DNA of 64,000 nucleotides from Peribacillus huizhouensis (GTDB lineage: Bacteria > Bacillota > Bacilli > Bacillales > DSM-1321), in contig NZ_JACJHX010000005.1 of the NCBI RefSeq assembly GCF_014138605.1, positions 186,001-250,000 on the forward strand, in the 5' to 3' direction. A program made the translations under genes and the position numbers. A model generated the notes under the pieces. The model saw nothing but the letters and a program-made list of their open reading frames with translations, made no database searches and was not told the origin of the DNA. Below are positions 7,897 through 16,465 of this stretch, piece after piece; position 1 is the stretch's first letter; each line of letters starts with the position of its first letter.

Positions 7897-10308
7897 ATGA
7901 GCAGTCAAATAAAAGAAACGAGTTTGCAAATTAGTGGCATGACATGTGCAGCATGTGCAACAAGAATTGAAAAAGGCTTAAAAAAAATGGCTGGTGTAGA
8001 AGATGCAAATGTAAATTTAGCACTTGAAAAGTCTATAATTACCTATCATCCAGATATGGTAGATGATCAAGATTTTGAAAAGAAAATCCAGGACCTAGGC
8101 TATGAGGTTGTCAAAGAGAAAACAGAGTTTGCTATTACAGGAATGACATGCGCAGCATGTGCAACGAGAATTGAAAAAGGACTTAATAAAATGAACGGCG
8201 TTTCTATGGCAAATGTAAATTTGGCACTTGAACAGGCAACGGTTGAATATGAACCTTCCCAAGCTTCTCCTGCTGATATTATTCATCAAGTAGAAAAATT
8301 GGGATACAAGGCGATTATTAAAGATGAGGAAAAGGACATGATTGATTACCGCCAAAAGGAGATCCAAAAGCAAAAGCGGAAATTTATCATCGCGGCCATT
8401 TTATCTTTCCCATTATTGTGGAGCATGGTGGGGCATTTTTCATTCACATCGTTTATTTATATGCCACCAATTCTCATGAATCCATGGCTGCAAATGATAT
8501 TCGCGACACCCGTCCAATTTATCATTGGTAAACAGTTTTATGTGAGTGCTTATAAAGCATTAAGAAATAAAAGTGCTAACATGGACGTACTCGTCGTAAT
8601 GGGGACATCTGCTGCTTATTTTTACAGTGTTTATCAAGCGATTATCAACATTGGCGAACATCATGCAGCACAATTGTACTTTGAAACAAGTTCCGTATTG
8701 ATTACGCTCATTATCTTAGGGAAACTTTTCGAGGCGAGAGCTAAAGGACGTTCCTCTGAAGCGATAAAAAAATTAATGGGTCTGCAAGCAAAAACGGCCC
8801 TGGTCCTTAGGGATGGTGTTGAGCTTGAGATTCCACTTGAGGAAGTGGTCGTTCTCGATACGCTTTTGGTGAAGCCGGGAGAAAAAATTCCAGTAGACGG
8901 AGAGGTTATTGAAGGAAACGCGGCTGTTGATGAATCCATGTTAACAGGAGAAAGTATTCCTGTAGATAAAAACATTGGAGATGCTCTATTTGGCTCTACT
9001 CTTAATAAAAATGGTTTTCTAAAAATGAAAGCCACCAAAATTGGTAAAGACACCGCTCTGTCACAAATTATTAAAGTTGTGGAAGATGCACAAGGCAAAA
9101 AAGCACCGATACAACGTCTCGCTGATCAAATCTCAGGCATATTTGTCCCGATTGTTGTTGGAATTGCCCTCGTCACCTTTCTTGTTTGGATAATCTGGGT
9201 CAATCCCGGAGCGTTTGCTTCTGCTCTTGAAGCAATGATTGCAGTGCTTGTAATTGCTTGCCCATGTGCTTTAGGGCTTGCAACTCCTACCTCTATCATG
9301 GCTGGATCAGGACGTTCGGCAGAGTTTGGGATCTTATTTAAAGGTGGCGAACATCTTGAAACGACTCATCATATTGATACGGTTATTTTAGATAAAACAG
9401 GAACAGTCACAAATGGTAATCCAGAGTTAACGGATGTCATCGTAGAACCTTTTGTCAATGAGCAACAATTTCTTTCATTAATTGGAGCAGCTGAAAAACA
9501 ATCTGAGCATCCACTTGCAGAGTCGATTGTCCGAGGAATTCAAGCAAAAGAGATTCCGCTCGGATCGGTTCAAGAGTTTGAAGCCATTCCAGGTTTCGGT
9601 GTAAAAGCTACGGTTGATCAGAAAATGGTACTAATAGGTACGCGCAAACTGATGAAACAAAATAGTGTGAAGTTTTCTAACGCATTATCGATCATGGAAG
9701 AGTTGGAAGGACAAGGGAAAACTGCGATGCTCGCTAGTATTGATGGACAACTTGCAGGTGTTATTGCGGTTGCTGACACGATAAAAGCCACTTCTCAAAA
9801 AGCGATAAAACGATTAAAAGCGATGAATATTGATGTCATCATGTTAACGGGTGATAACGAAAGAACAGCTGTGGCTATTGGCAGTCAGGTAGGTATTGAA
9901 CAAGTCATTGCTGAGGTACTTCCTGAAGAAAAAGCGGAAGAGGTGAAGAAACTTCAAGCGGCTGGCAGGAAAGTGGCCATGGTTGGCGATGGAATTAATG
10001 ATGCCCCTGCTCTTGCTCTTGCTGATATTGGCATGGCAATTGGAACTGGAACGGATATCGCGATGGAAGCTGCGGATATTACGCTTATCCGTGGAGATTT
10101 GAACAGCATAGCTGATGCCATCTTAATGAGCAAAAAAACGATGAGAAATATTAAACAAAACTTGTTCTGGGCATTTGCTTATAACATATTAGGCATTCCG
10201 ATTGCAGCTATTGGTCTGCTGGCCCCATGGTTAGCAGGTGCTGCGATGGCCTTTAGTTCAGTATCGGTCGTATTAAACGCACTTCGTTTACAGAGAGTAA
10301 AGCTTTAA
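7897..10308 (+). CDS. copA: Copper-exporting P1B-type ATPase CopA
   Basis: The 803-residue membrane ATPase pumps Cu(I) out of the cytoplasm. Two N-terminal HMA domains each carry [10 protein letters not shown] (near residues 14 and 82). Eight membrane helices flank the actuator domain motif TGES, the membrane CPC site ([13 protein letters not shown]), the phosphorylation loop DKTGTVTNG, the P1B motif SEHPLAES and the hinge [10 protein letters not shown]. The length and domain order match B. subtilis CopA. It has its own SD (GGAGAGGTG) and a CsoR-type operator upstream, and ends before a strong terminator. Copper taken up by YcnJ would be exported by this protein when in excess. Confidence 0.97.
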   Translation: MSSQIKETSLQISGMTCAACATRIEKGLKKMAGVEDANVNLALEKSIITYHPDMVDDQDFEKKIQDLGYEVVKEKTEFAITGMTCAACATRIEKGLNKMNGVSMANVNLALEQATVEYEPSQASPADIIHQVEKLGYKAIIKDEEKDMIDYRQKEIQKQKRKFIIAAILSFPLLWSMVGHFSFTSFIYMPPILMNPWLQMIFATPVQFIIGKQFYVSAYKALRNKSANMDVLVVMGTSAAYFYSVYQAIINIGEHHAAQLYFETSSVLITLIILGKLFEARAKGRSSEAIKKLMGLQAKTALVLRDGVELEIPLEEVVVLDTLLVKPGEKIPVDGEVIEGNAAVDESMLTGESIPVDKNIGDALFGSTLNKNGFLKMKATKIGKDTALSQIIKVVEDAQGKKAPIQRLADQISGIFVPIVVGIALVTFLVWIIWVNPGAFASALEAMIAVLVIACPCALGLATPTSIMAGSGRSAEFGILFKGGEHLETTHHIDTVILDKTGTVTNGNPELTDVIVEPFVNEQQFLSLIGAAEKQSEHPLAESIVRGIQAKEIPLGSVQEFEAIPGFGVKATVDQKMVLIGTRKLMKQNSVKFSNALSIMEELEGQGKTAMLASIDGQLAGVIAVADTIKATSQKAIKRLKAMNIDVIMLTGDNERTAVAIGSQVGIEQVIAEVLPEEKAEEVKKLQAAGRKVAMVGDGINDAPALALADIGMAIGTGTDIAMEAADITLIRGDLNSIADAILMSKKTMRNIKQNLFWAFAYNILGIPIAAIGLLAPWLAGAAMAFSSVSVVLNALRLQRVKL

Positions 10309-10346
10309 TGTTAGTGAGTGGAATTGAATTTAATTGTCAAATTTGA

Positions 10347-10387
10347 AAAGAGCAGATACCAAGCTGAATGTTGGTATCTGCTCTTTG
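10347..10387 (+). terminator. Terminator after copA
   Basis: AGAGCAGATACCA and TGGTATCTGCTCT form a perfect 13-bp stem with a short loop, followed by a short T-rich stretch and preceded by AAAA. It could work in both directions. Confidence 0.8.
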
Positions 10388-10389
10388 TG

Positions 10390-10570
10390 TGAAGGACATG
10401 GGGTCTTCACGTACTTAATCATATAGCCAATCAACTTACAGGTATATTTATTTTATCGAGAACGCATCCAAAATTCCGGCTTCGCACCGCCACCATTGTG
10501 AATAGGTGGGTGTAGCGTGATCTTTCATGGCAAATGGTGGCGTTATAAAGCCATACAGGTTTTGCATGAT
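10390..10570 (+). repeat. Family C repeat, copy C1
   Basis: This copy begins TGAAGGACATGGGG, contains GCTTCGCACCGCCACCATTG and the matching arm AATGGTGGCG, and ends CCATACAGGTTTTGCATGA. It occupies most of the gap between copA and the next gene. Seven copies lie in this window, all in the + direction. Confidence 0.8.
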
Positions 10571-10650
10571 AGGCGGTTATGGGTCTAGAACTGCAGTCCG
10601 TATCCTGTTAAAATTAAACGGAATACTGATTACTGAGAGGAGTTTGTACG

Positions 10651-11265
10651 ATGTTTAAAAAAATTGCATCGGATGCATTAGGTTTATCAGATATCGGAAC
10701 AATTATTCACCCTTCGGATTATGATAAAACAGATGCTGACGATTATATCATGCATGAAGATGATGAAAAGATCTATTTTTTAATCAAGACAAAAATGGAT
10801 GAGTACTGTTTTACGAATTTGGCGATCGTTCATGTGGATGGAGAAAGTGCTATTTCCTCTAAAAGAACACTAAAACGATATCCGTATTCTCAATACATCA
10901 TATCTGATGTGTTCCTAGAAACGGCAGGAAAAATTGATTTAGATGTTGAGATTAAATTTAAAGTGGGGAAAGAACAATTTGATATTGATGTGAAAAAAGA
11001 TCAAATTGAACAATTAAAAGATTTATATAAGTCACTTTTGCGTATTTCTGAAATCACTCATGAAAATAAGATCTACATTGATATGGCATCGCAGAGCTTA
11101 GATAAAGCAGTCAGTATTCTACAAAATTCAAGAACAGATGATAATAAACTAGCAGATACATACAGAGACTTAACAGACTTCGGTTTTACGTGGTTAACTT
11201 CAGTTCGTGAGCAGTACCATACGAAAGACTTTGGTGAAATTTACGAAAAATATATTAACAACTAA
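10651..11265 (+). CDS. PH-domain protein resembling YvbH
   Basis: The 204-residue soluble protein looks like the bacterial PH (pleckstrin-homology-like) family typified by B. subtilis YvbH. Residues 1-120 form the PH-like part (IYFLIKTKMDEYCFTNLAIV, then SSKRTLKRYPYSQY). A helical C-terminal extension includes LLRISEITHENKIYIDMASQ, which fits the YvbH oligomerisation region. Its role is unknown. The start has GAGAGGAGT upstream of ATG 10651. It stands alone, with a family C repeat before it and a terminator after it. There are no membrane segments or signal peptide. The assignment is by recollection of the family, so a profile search would be useful. Confidence 0.7.
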   Translation: MFKKIASDALGLSDIGTIIHPSDYDKTDADDYIMHEDDEKIYFLIKTKMDEYCFTNLAIVHVDGESAISSKRTLKRYPYSQYIISDVFLETAGKIDLDVEIKFKVGKEQFDIDVKKDQIEQLKDLYKSLLRISEITHENKIYIDMASQSLDKAVSILQNSRTDDNKLADTYRDLTDFGFTWLTSVREQYHTKDFGEIYEKYINN

Positions 11266-11286
11266 ATGCCGAATTACAAAATTATC

Positions 11287-11316
11287 GACCTCAGAAGCCT
11301 AGCTTCGGGGTCTTAT
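11287..11316 (+). terminator. Terminator after the PH-domain gene
   Basis: GACCTCAGAAGC pairs with GCTTCGGGGTC across a three-base loop. The T-tract (TCTTATT) is weak. Confidence 0.6.
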
Positions 11317-11379
11317 TCGTTTGCTCACTAATAATAATGGTGGGTTTATTAACTTATACGGGTAAAAGGTTCGTTTTGT

Positions 11380-11542
11380 ATGTAGGACATGGGGGCGACT
11401 TCGCGACTTACTCATATAGCCTATCTATTTTTCAGATACAATCCGTATCGCCACCATTGTGATTAGGCGAGTGTAGCGTGCTTAATGAAATATCCATCAT
11501 AGTAGGTGGTGGCGTTTTAACGCTATATTAGTTTTCTATGAA
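11380..11542 (+). repeat. Family C repeat, copy C2
   Basis: TGTAGGACATGGGGGCG at the left and CGCCACCATTGTGATTAGG with the partner arm GGTGGTGGCG place it in family C. The right end, GTTTTCTATGAA, matches the family end. Confidence 0.75.
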
Positions 11543-11566
11543 ACTTGGCGCTTGTGCATCGTGCAC

Positions 11567-11630
11567 ATGACATTTGTCATATAGGCTACTTGACGTTTAT
11601 GTCTATCATTACATGCTACTATATTCTACT
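11567..11630 (+). promoter_or_regulatory. Candidate des regulatory region with a DesR-like palindrome
   Basis: ATGACATTTGTCAT (11567-11580) is a perfect 14-bp palindrome, followed by TTGACG and the AT-rich TACTATATTCT. In B. subtilis, phosphorylated DesR binds repeated sites just upstream of the des promoter. The match in kind and position is suggestive, but I cannot confirm the exact consensus from memory. A 95-bp family B palindrome lies between this region and the gene. Confidence 0.4.
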
Positions 11631-11646
11631 ATAAATATATAAGAAG

Positions 11647-11741
11647 TGGGTGGGTCAAGCAAAGGGGTAGCCCCCACAATTTCTAAATACAGTGTATGAA
11701 ACCACTACACACTGATTTAGAGCGCGAGGGCAGACCCTTTA
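11647..11741. repeat. Family B palindrome, copy B2 (one end eroded)
   Basis: The right part TGATTTAGAGCGCGAGGGCAG followed by ACCCTTT matches copies of family B in the same orientation as B5. The left end is altered (GGGTGGGTCAAGC). It would lie in the des mRNA leader if the promoter is upstream of it. Confidence 0.65.
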
Positions 11742-11779
11742 TGGGACACTTCACTAACCGATATTTGTAGGGGGACGTC

Positions 11780-12820
11780 ATGAGTAAACAAAAGACTGCT
11801 GAACTAAGAAAAAATGTAGCTCCATTTGAGAAGTCAGATATGATGAGAAGCGTAAAACAGCTTTTTAATACATTCCCGCCGTTTTTTTTACTTTGGTTTG
11901 CGGCTTATCAAAGCTTAGCGGTATCTTATTGGTTAACACTTGTGTTTGCCATCATAGCTTCCGGGTTTGTAGTTAGGATCTTTATTATTTTCCATGATTG
12001 TACCCACGGATCGTTTTTTAAGAGTAAAAAAGCAAATACAATCCTCGGAACGATTAGCGGAATTATCACGATGTTTCCATACGAACAATGGAAAAGAAGC
12101 CATTCCATTCACCATGCTACAAGTGGTAACTTGGACAAGCGTGGAATAGGTGATGTTTGGGTTATGACCGTAGAAGAATATGTTGCCGCTTCTTCCTGGG
12201 GCCGTTTGCAGTACAGACTTTATCGAAATCCAATCGTCATGTTTGGACTAGGTCCGATTTACCTATTTCTCGTATCTAATCGCTTTAATCGAAAAGATGC
12301 AAGACGCAAAGAGCGTTTGAATATGTACGTAACGAATGGTTCAATTTTAGCGATTTATGCACTTTTATGCTGGGCAATCGGTTGGCAGGCCTTTCTTCTG
12401 GTACAAGCTCCGGTGCTCTTCGTTTCAGGCTCGCTAGGGATTTGGTTATTCTATGTACAGCATCAATTTGAAGATTCTTATTTTGAAAGTGAATCTGAGT
12501 GGGATTATGTGAAAGCGGCAGTTGATGGAAGTTCTTATTATAAATTACCGAAAATCTTGCAATGGGTAACAGGTAATATTGGATTCCATCATGTTCATCA
12601 CTTAGCTCCAAGAGTTCCGAACTATAACTTAGAAGAGGCACATGAATCGACACCGCCATTGCAAAAGGCAACGACGATTACATTGGGGACAAGTTTAAAG
12701 TCACTTCGTTTTAGACTGTTCGATCAAAAGAATAAAGCGTTCGTTAGCTTTAAAGAAATCAAGCATTTGCTTGATACGACTAAAATAAGACCAGACCAGC
12801 AAAGCTTGCAAGAAAAATAA
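11780..12820 (+). CDS. des: Acyl-lipid desaturase Des
   Basis: The 346-residue membrane protein is a fatty acid desaturase that introduces a double bond into phospholipid acyl chains upon cold shock. The three histidine boxes that bind the di-iron centre are present: HDCTHGS near residue 72, HSIHHA near 109 and HHVHH near 273. About four hydrophobic spans surround them. The neighbouring desK and desR genes encode the matching thermosensor pair, as in B. subtilis, where DesR activates des. A terminator separates des from desK, so the enzyme and its regulators are transcribed apart. The start is ATG 11780 after GTAGGGGGACG. Confidence 0.93.
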   Translation: MSKQKTAELRKNVAPFEKSDMMRSVKQLFNTFPPFFLLWFAAYQSLAVSYWLTLVFAIIASGFVVRIFIIFHDCTHGSFFKSKKANTILGTISGIITMFPYEQWKRSHSIHHATSGNLDKRGIGDVWVMTVEEYVAASSWGRLQYRLYRNPIVMFGLGPIYLFLVSNRFNRKDARRKERLNMYVTNGSILAIYALLCWAIGWQAFLLVQAPVLFVSGSLGIWLFYVQHQFEDSYFESESEWDYVKAAVDGSSYYKLPKILQWVTGNIGFHHVHHLAPRVPNYNLEEAHESTPPLQKATTITLGTSLKSLRFRLFDQKNKAFVSFKEIKHLLDTTKIRPDQQSLQEK

Positions 12821-12837
12821 GATCCGCTCAAAACATC

Positions 12838-12957
12838 CATGAGCGCCTGCTCTAAAATCCAACGATGAAAAAGTTCAGGTTCTATAAATAATATCACTTT
12901 ATAAAGGTGGCGATGCGGAGCTGATTTTGTGAAGCCTCGCCCCTTTTCCACAGAAAA
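12838..12957 (-). repeat. Family D repeat, copy D1
   Basis: This 120-bp stretch matches the reverse complement of 57528-57652 over nearly its full length, with shared blocks AACGATGAA, GTTCAGGTTCTAT, TTATAAAGGTGGCG, GGAGCTGATTTTGTGA and CCACAGA. Its core (GCTCCG..CGCCACC) also resembles family C. It fills most of the des-desK gap. Confidence 0.75.
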
Positions 12958-12988
12958 AACCATTCCGTATGCCAAAGAATGGTTTTTT
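12954..12988. terminator. Terminator between des and desK
   Basis: AAAAAACCATTC and GAATGGTTTTTT form a perfect 12-bp stem with an 11-nt loop. The T- and A-runs on the two sides make it suited to stop transcription in both directions. Confidence 0.85.
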
Positions 12989-13037
12989 GTTAATTTAGTA
13001 GTATATACTAGAATTAAATGCCAGGTAGGAGGTCACT

Positions 13038-14171
13038 ATGAAGAATTGGTATCATATTTTTCCAAAAAGTACTGGTCTTAGCCCGTATATTTGGATCATA
13101 TGTTGTATCCTTCCTTTTTATTTTATTTTTAAATCTTCATCATTACTAGTTATCATTTTTGGGATTATCATGATTATCCTGTTTTTTGCTTCCTATCGGT
13201 TCGCATTTTTGTTAAAAGGATGGCCAGTGTACGTCTTTGTCGCTATTCAAATCGTTATAAGTGTGGCAATGACTGCACTATATGGGTATATTTATTTTTC
13301 ATTATTTCTATCCTTTTTCATTGGCAATGTAAAAAGTAAAGCTGGATTTATCACACTATATATCATTCATATTGTTTCAACCATTGCCGCTGTTAGTTTA
13401 GGGTTTATTTTTCAAAAGCAAATCTTCGTATCGCAGTTTCCCTTTATCCTGATTAGTGTGATTGGTGTCATCCTGCTCCCGGTTAGTACTTATAGCAGGA
13501 ACAATCTTGAAGAGCTAGAAGAGAAATTAGAAGATGCAAACAAACGAATTTCTGAGTTGGTGAAAATCGAAGAGCGTCAGCGAATTGCTCGTGATTTGCA
13601 CGATACGTTGGGACAGAAACTTTCCCTTATTGGTTTAAAAAGCGATCTTGCTAGCAGGTTAATGGAGATTAATCCTGAGTCTGCCAAAAATGAAATCAAT
13701 GATATTCGTCAGACGGCTCGAACGGCACTGAATGAAGTGCGAGAATTGGTTTCCGAAATGCGAGGAACAAAGCTTGAAGATGAAGTTCTGAGGATCAAGC
13801 AAATTTTAAAAGCAGCTCAAATGAACTTTAGTATGGAAGGGGATACGAATCTAACCAATACCCCATTGTTAGTAGAGAACGTGTTAAGCATGTGTTTGAA
13901 GGAAGCTGTAAATAATGTTGTCAAGCATAGCAAAGCAACTTGGTGCAAATTGTCTATTGAGAAACTGCGCACAGAGCTGCTTATAAAAGTACAAGATGAT
14001 GGGGTTGGCATTCAGAAAACCGAGTATTTTCATGGCAATGGACTAAAAGGGATGAGGGAAAGATTGGAATTCGTGAATGGCAGCTTAGAAATCCAATCTT
14101 CTGAGGGCACGACACTTTATATTCGCGTACCGTACGGAATTAAGAAGGCAGAACAGGAGGGGATGGTATGA
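13038..14171 (+). CDS. desK: Membrane thermosensor histidine kinase DesK
   Basis: The 377-residue protein has about five N-terminal membrane helices within residues 15-152, followed by a coiled linker (NNLEELEEKLEDANKRISEL) and a HisKA_3 dimerisation domain. The phospho-acceptor is His188 in RIARDLHDTLGQKLS, the same position as in B. subtilis DesK. The HATPase domain shows KEAVNNVVKHS, DDGVGI and GNGLKGMRERL. DesK senses membrane thickening at low temperature and phosphorylates DesR. The start is ATG with GTAGGAGGTC upstream. Its stop overlaps the desR start as ATGA, so the two are translationally coupled. Confidence 0.94.
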   Translation: MKNWYHIFPKSTGLSPYIWIICCILPFYFIFKSSSLLVIIFGIIMIILFFASYRFAFLLKGWPVYVFVAIQIVISVAMTALYGYIYFSLFLSFFIGNVKSKAGFITLYIIHIVSTIAAVSLGFIFQKQIFVSQFPFILISVIGVILLPVSTYSRNNLEELEEKLEDANKRISELVKIEERQRIARDLHDTLGQKLSLIGLKSDLASRLMEINPESAKNEINDIRQTARTALNEVRELVSEMRGTKLEDEVLRIKQILKAAQMNFSMEGDTNLTNTPLLVENVLSMCLKEAVNNVVKHSKATWCKLSIEKLRTELLIKVQDDGVGIQKTEYFHGNGLKGMRERLEFVNGSLEIQSSEGTTLYIRVPYGIKKAEQEGMV

Positions 14172-14767
14172 TACGAATCGTTATTGCAGAGGACCAGCGC
14201 ATGTTACTTGGCGCATTAGGATCTCTACTTGATTTGGAGGAAGATATGGAAGTGGTTGGAAAAGCGAGCAATGGTGAAGAGGCACTGGCACTTGTTCATC
14301 GGCTTCAACCTGATATTTGCATTATGGATATTGAGATGCCTGTGAAAAGCGGGTTAGATGTAGCCGAAGAATTAAAGGGGCACTCTTGCAGAATCATCAT
14401 TCTTACAACGTTTGCCCGAACTGGTTATTTCGAACGTGCGCGAAAGGCAGGAGTTGGCGGCTATTTATTAAAGGATAGTCCTAGTGAAGACTTAGCAAGT
14501 TCGATTCGGATTATTATGGATGGGCGTCGTATCTATGCACCAGAGCTTGTTGATATGGCCTTCGAAGAGGAAAATCCATTAACCGATCGGGAGAAGCAAG
14601 TGCTTAGTCTAGTTGCAGATGGGAAAAATACGAAAGAAATTGCCAATGAATTGTTTATAACAACGGGCACAGTTCGCAACTATATTTCCGTCATTCTGGA
14701 TAAATTAGATGTAAGTAACCGGATTGAGGCAATTTCTCGATTTAAGGAAAAAGGCTGGTTTAAATAA
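14168..14767 (+). CDS. desR: Response regulator DesR
   Basis: The 199-residue protein has a receiver domain (phospho-acceptor Asp in CIMDIEMP near residue 54, and LTTF as the Thr switch region) and a C-terminal LuxR-type helix-turn-helix (NPLTDREKQVLSLVADGKNT, then TTGTVRNYISVILDKL). In B. subtilis phosphorylated DesR activates des. The ATG overlaps the desK stop by four bases. The receiver lacks unusual substitutions, so a normal phosphorelay with DesK is expected. Confidence 0.94.
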   Translation: MIRIVIAEDQRMLLGALGSLLDLEEDMEVVGKASNGEEALALVHRLQPDICIMDIEMPVKSGLDVAEELKGHSCRIIILTTFARTGYFERARKAGVGGYLLKDSPSEDLASSIRIIMDGRRIYAPELVDMAFEEENPLTDREKQVLSLVADGKNTKEIANELFITTGTVRNYISVILDKLDVSNRIEAISRFKEKGWFK

Positions 14768-14992
14768 GTTACGAAGAGCTTCTGGACTGTACAAGGCTTT
14801 TTAACAAGCGCTCAAAACGGCTTCCCATTCGGGCAAGTCTTTTTGTTTTTTAGCTCTAAAACATAATAGACCAAGATCTTTTCATAGGCTATACTTAGGG
14901 TGGTAATTATCTGATTTTTTTAACTTTGATAAATGGAATTAAATATATGGATGTGCTATGTATTGTTATAGCTTAAATAGGGAGCGATCATA

Positions 14993-15549
14993 ATGATTTT
15001 AGAAGCGGCTTTTTTACAAGTTAAACAAGGACTAGAGGATGAATACGAAGAAACTTTTCATAAAGCTTCCAAGATTATTTCTTCGATGGATGGCTACGTT
15101 ACTCACAGTTTGCAGCGTTGCCTGGAGGTAGAAGGGAAATATTTGTCCCGCATTAACGGGCAGTAAGATCCCCCACCTCAAGGCTAAGAGGAAACGAAGA
15201 AGCGCAAGGTGGGGGACAACTGCCCGTAAAAGCCCGATTGGTGAGATAAAGTGAAACTTACCTTTGTGATCTTCAAAGGTTTAGTTGAACCAATCGGGTT
15301 CGTAGTATCGCTTTATCTACGCGATAGCGGAGATATTAGCGATACTAGAACGGGACTAACAATCAGTGGGGGATGAAGAAAACCCCCACTGATTGAAGTT
15401 TCACTTTATTGTTAGTGACTTGGAAAAGTTTGGAGGATCATACTATAGGCTTTAGGGAATCCGCAGAATATCAGAAGTGGAAGAAGCTTTTGCATCATTA
15501 TTATGATCCATTTCCTATTGTCGAGCATTTTGAAAAAGTCAGTCTCTAA
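14993..15549 (+). pseudogene. Antibiotic-biosynthesis-monooxygenase-like gene split by a family A repeat
   Basis: The left piece (ATG 14993, SD GGGAGCG) encodes MILEAAFLQVKQGLEDEYEE and continues to the codons for GKYL at 15134-15145. The right piece, from 15409, continues LLVTWKSLEDHTIGFRESAE and ends at TAA 15547-15549 after EHFEKVSL. Joined, the two make a complete ABM-domain protein of about 95 residues (small dimeric monooxygenase, YgiN class). Between them lies family A copy A2. The left frame now ends at TAA 15164-15166 inside the repeat, giving a 57-residue truncated product. Removing 266 bases restores the frame exactly, with TTG present on both sides. There is no other damage in the reading frame, so the insertion looks recent. 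Confidence 0.88.
15146..15409 (+). repeat. Family A repeat, copy A2 (264 bp), inserted in a gene
   Basis: This is the best-preserved copy. Predicted stems are ACGGGCAGT (15156-15164) with 15219-15227; CCCCCACCT (15170-15178) with 15207-15215; CCCGATTGGT (15233-15242) with 15289-15298; ACCTTTG (15260-15266) with 15274-15280; TAGTATCGCT (15303-15312) with 15338-15347; and AATCAGTGGGGG (15361-15372) with 15383-15394. TCCCG at the left end can pair with CGGGA at 15351-15355. The right-end sequence AAGTTTCACTTTAT (15396-15409) is exactly complementary to 15246-15259. The ends are not inverted repeats of each other. Confidence 0.9.
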
Positions 15550-15644
15550 TTGTAGGAAGTAGGAATATATCGGACATTAGATTTCTTTCTAATGGAGCGA
15601 ATAAGTTATGATATTATTTATGCAAGATTGAAAGGGGAAAAATT

Positions 15645-16166
15645 ATGCAAAAAGCAACATTTGCAGGCGGCTGTTTTTGGTGTATGGTAACACCGTTTGA
15701 AGAATTACCTGGCATTGGAGGAATTGTTTCTGGCTATTCTGGTGGACACATTAAAAATCCTACATATGAGCAAGTAAAAACAGGTACAACCGGTCATTAT
15801 GAAGTGGTTGAAATTACTTACGATCCAGAGCTTTTTCCTTATGAGCGTTTGTTGGAGTTGTTTTGGCAGCAAATTGATCCAACAGATCCAGATGGTCAGT
15901 TCCAAGATCGTGGCAGTCAATATCGAGCGGCAATCTTTTATCATGACGAAAAGCAATTGGAATTGGCTCAAAAGTCAAAAGAAGACATGGCGAGCAGTGG
16001 CAAATTTAAGAAGCCAATTGTAACGGAAATCCTTCCGGCGCGAACTTTTTATGAGGCGGAGGAATATCATCAAGACTTTCATAAAAAAAATCCGAAGCAT
16101 TATAAGGAAGACCGGAAACAATCTGGACGAGATGAGTTTATTGACCAACATTGGAGTGACAAATAA
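15645..16166 (+). CDS. msrA: Peptide methionine sulfoxide reductase MsrA
   Basis: The 173-residue cytoplasmic enzyme reduces the S-form of methionine sulfoxide in proteins. The catalytic motif GCFWC is at residues 9-13, with Cys10 as nucleophile. Other family segments include GYSGGHIKNPTYEQV, the GHYEVVEITYDP stretch and QYRAAIFYH. The C-terminal AEEYHQDFHKKNPKHY is also typical. No MsrB domain is fused and no msrB gene follows. The start is ATG with AAAGGGGAAAA upstream. It appears to be a single-gene unit, with a family B palindrome downstream. Confidence 0.95.
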   Translation: MQKATFAGGCFWCMVTPFEELPGIGGIVSGYSGGHIKNPTYEQVKTGTTGHYEVVEITYDPELFPYERLLELFWQQIDPTDPDGQFQDRGSQYRAAIFYHDEKQLELAQKSKEDMASSGKFKKPIVTEILPARTFYEAEEYHQDFHKKNPKHYKEDRKQSGRDEFIDQHWSDK

Positions 16167-16190
16167 TAATTGAATCGAGAACTCCTCATT

Positions 16191-16278
16191 AGGGTCTGAC
16201 CTCGCACGCTAAAACAGTATGTAGTGTTTCATACACTTAGCTTACACTAATTTAGTTGTTGCGGGGTCTGACCCTTTT
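16191..16278. repeat. Family B palindrome, copy B3
   Basis: AGGGTCTGACCTCGCA pairs with TGCGGGGTCTGACCCT, and CTAAAACAGTATG pairs partly with the other inner arm. It follows msrA by 25 bp and may end its transcript. Confidence 0.8.
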
Positions 16279-16465
16279 CTCTATAGGTTACCCATGTTGA
16301 GACTAAAAAAATGTAATATTAATGGGCGCTTCGTGTGATAATACCCCTAATAGATGAAAAGTAAAGGTGTAAAATCAGCTACCTATTTTCTCTAGAGTTA
16401 CTAACTTGGTTTGACCTCTACAATGAATGGTTAATCAGTGGATCAAACGAAAAGGGCGTACAAAT

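Noticed and set aside
15146-15409. Group I or group II intron in the monooxygenase gene
   Set aside because: The left end is not GTGYG, the right end does not fit either class, and no catalytic core motif was seen.
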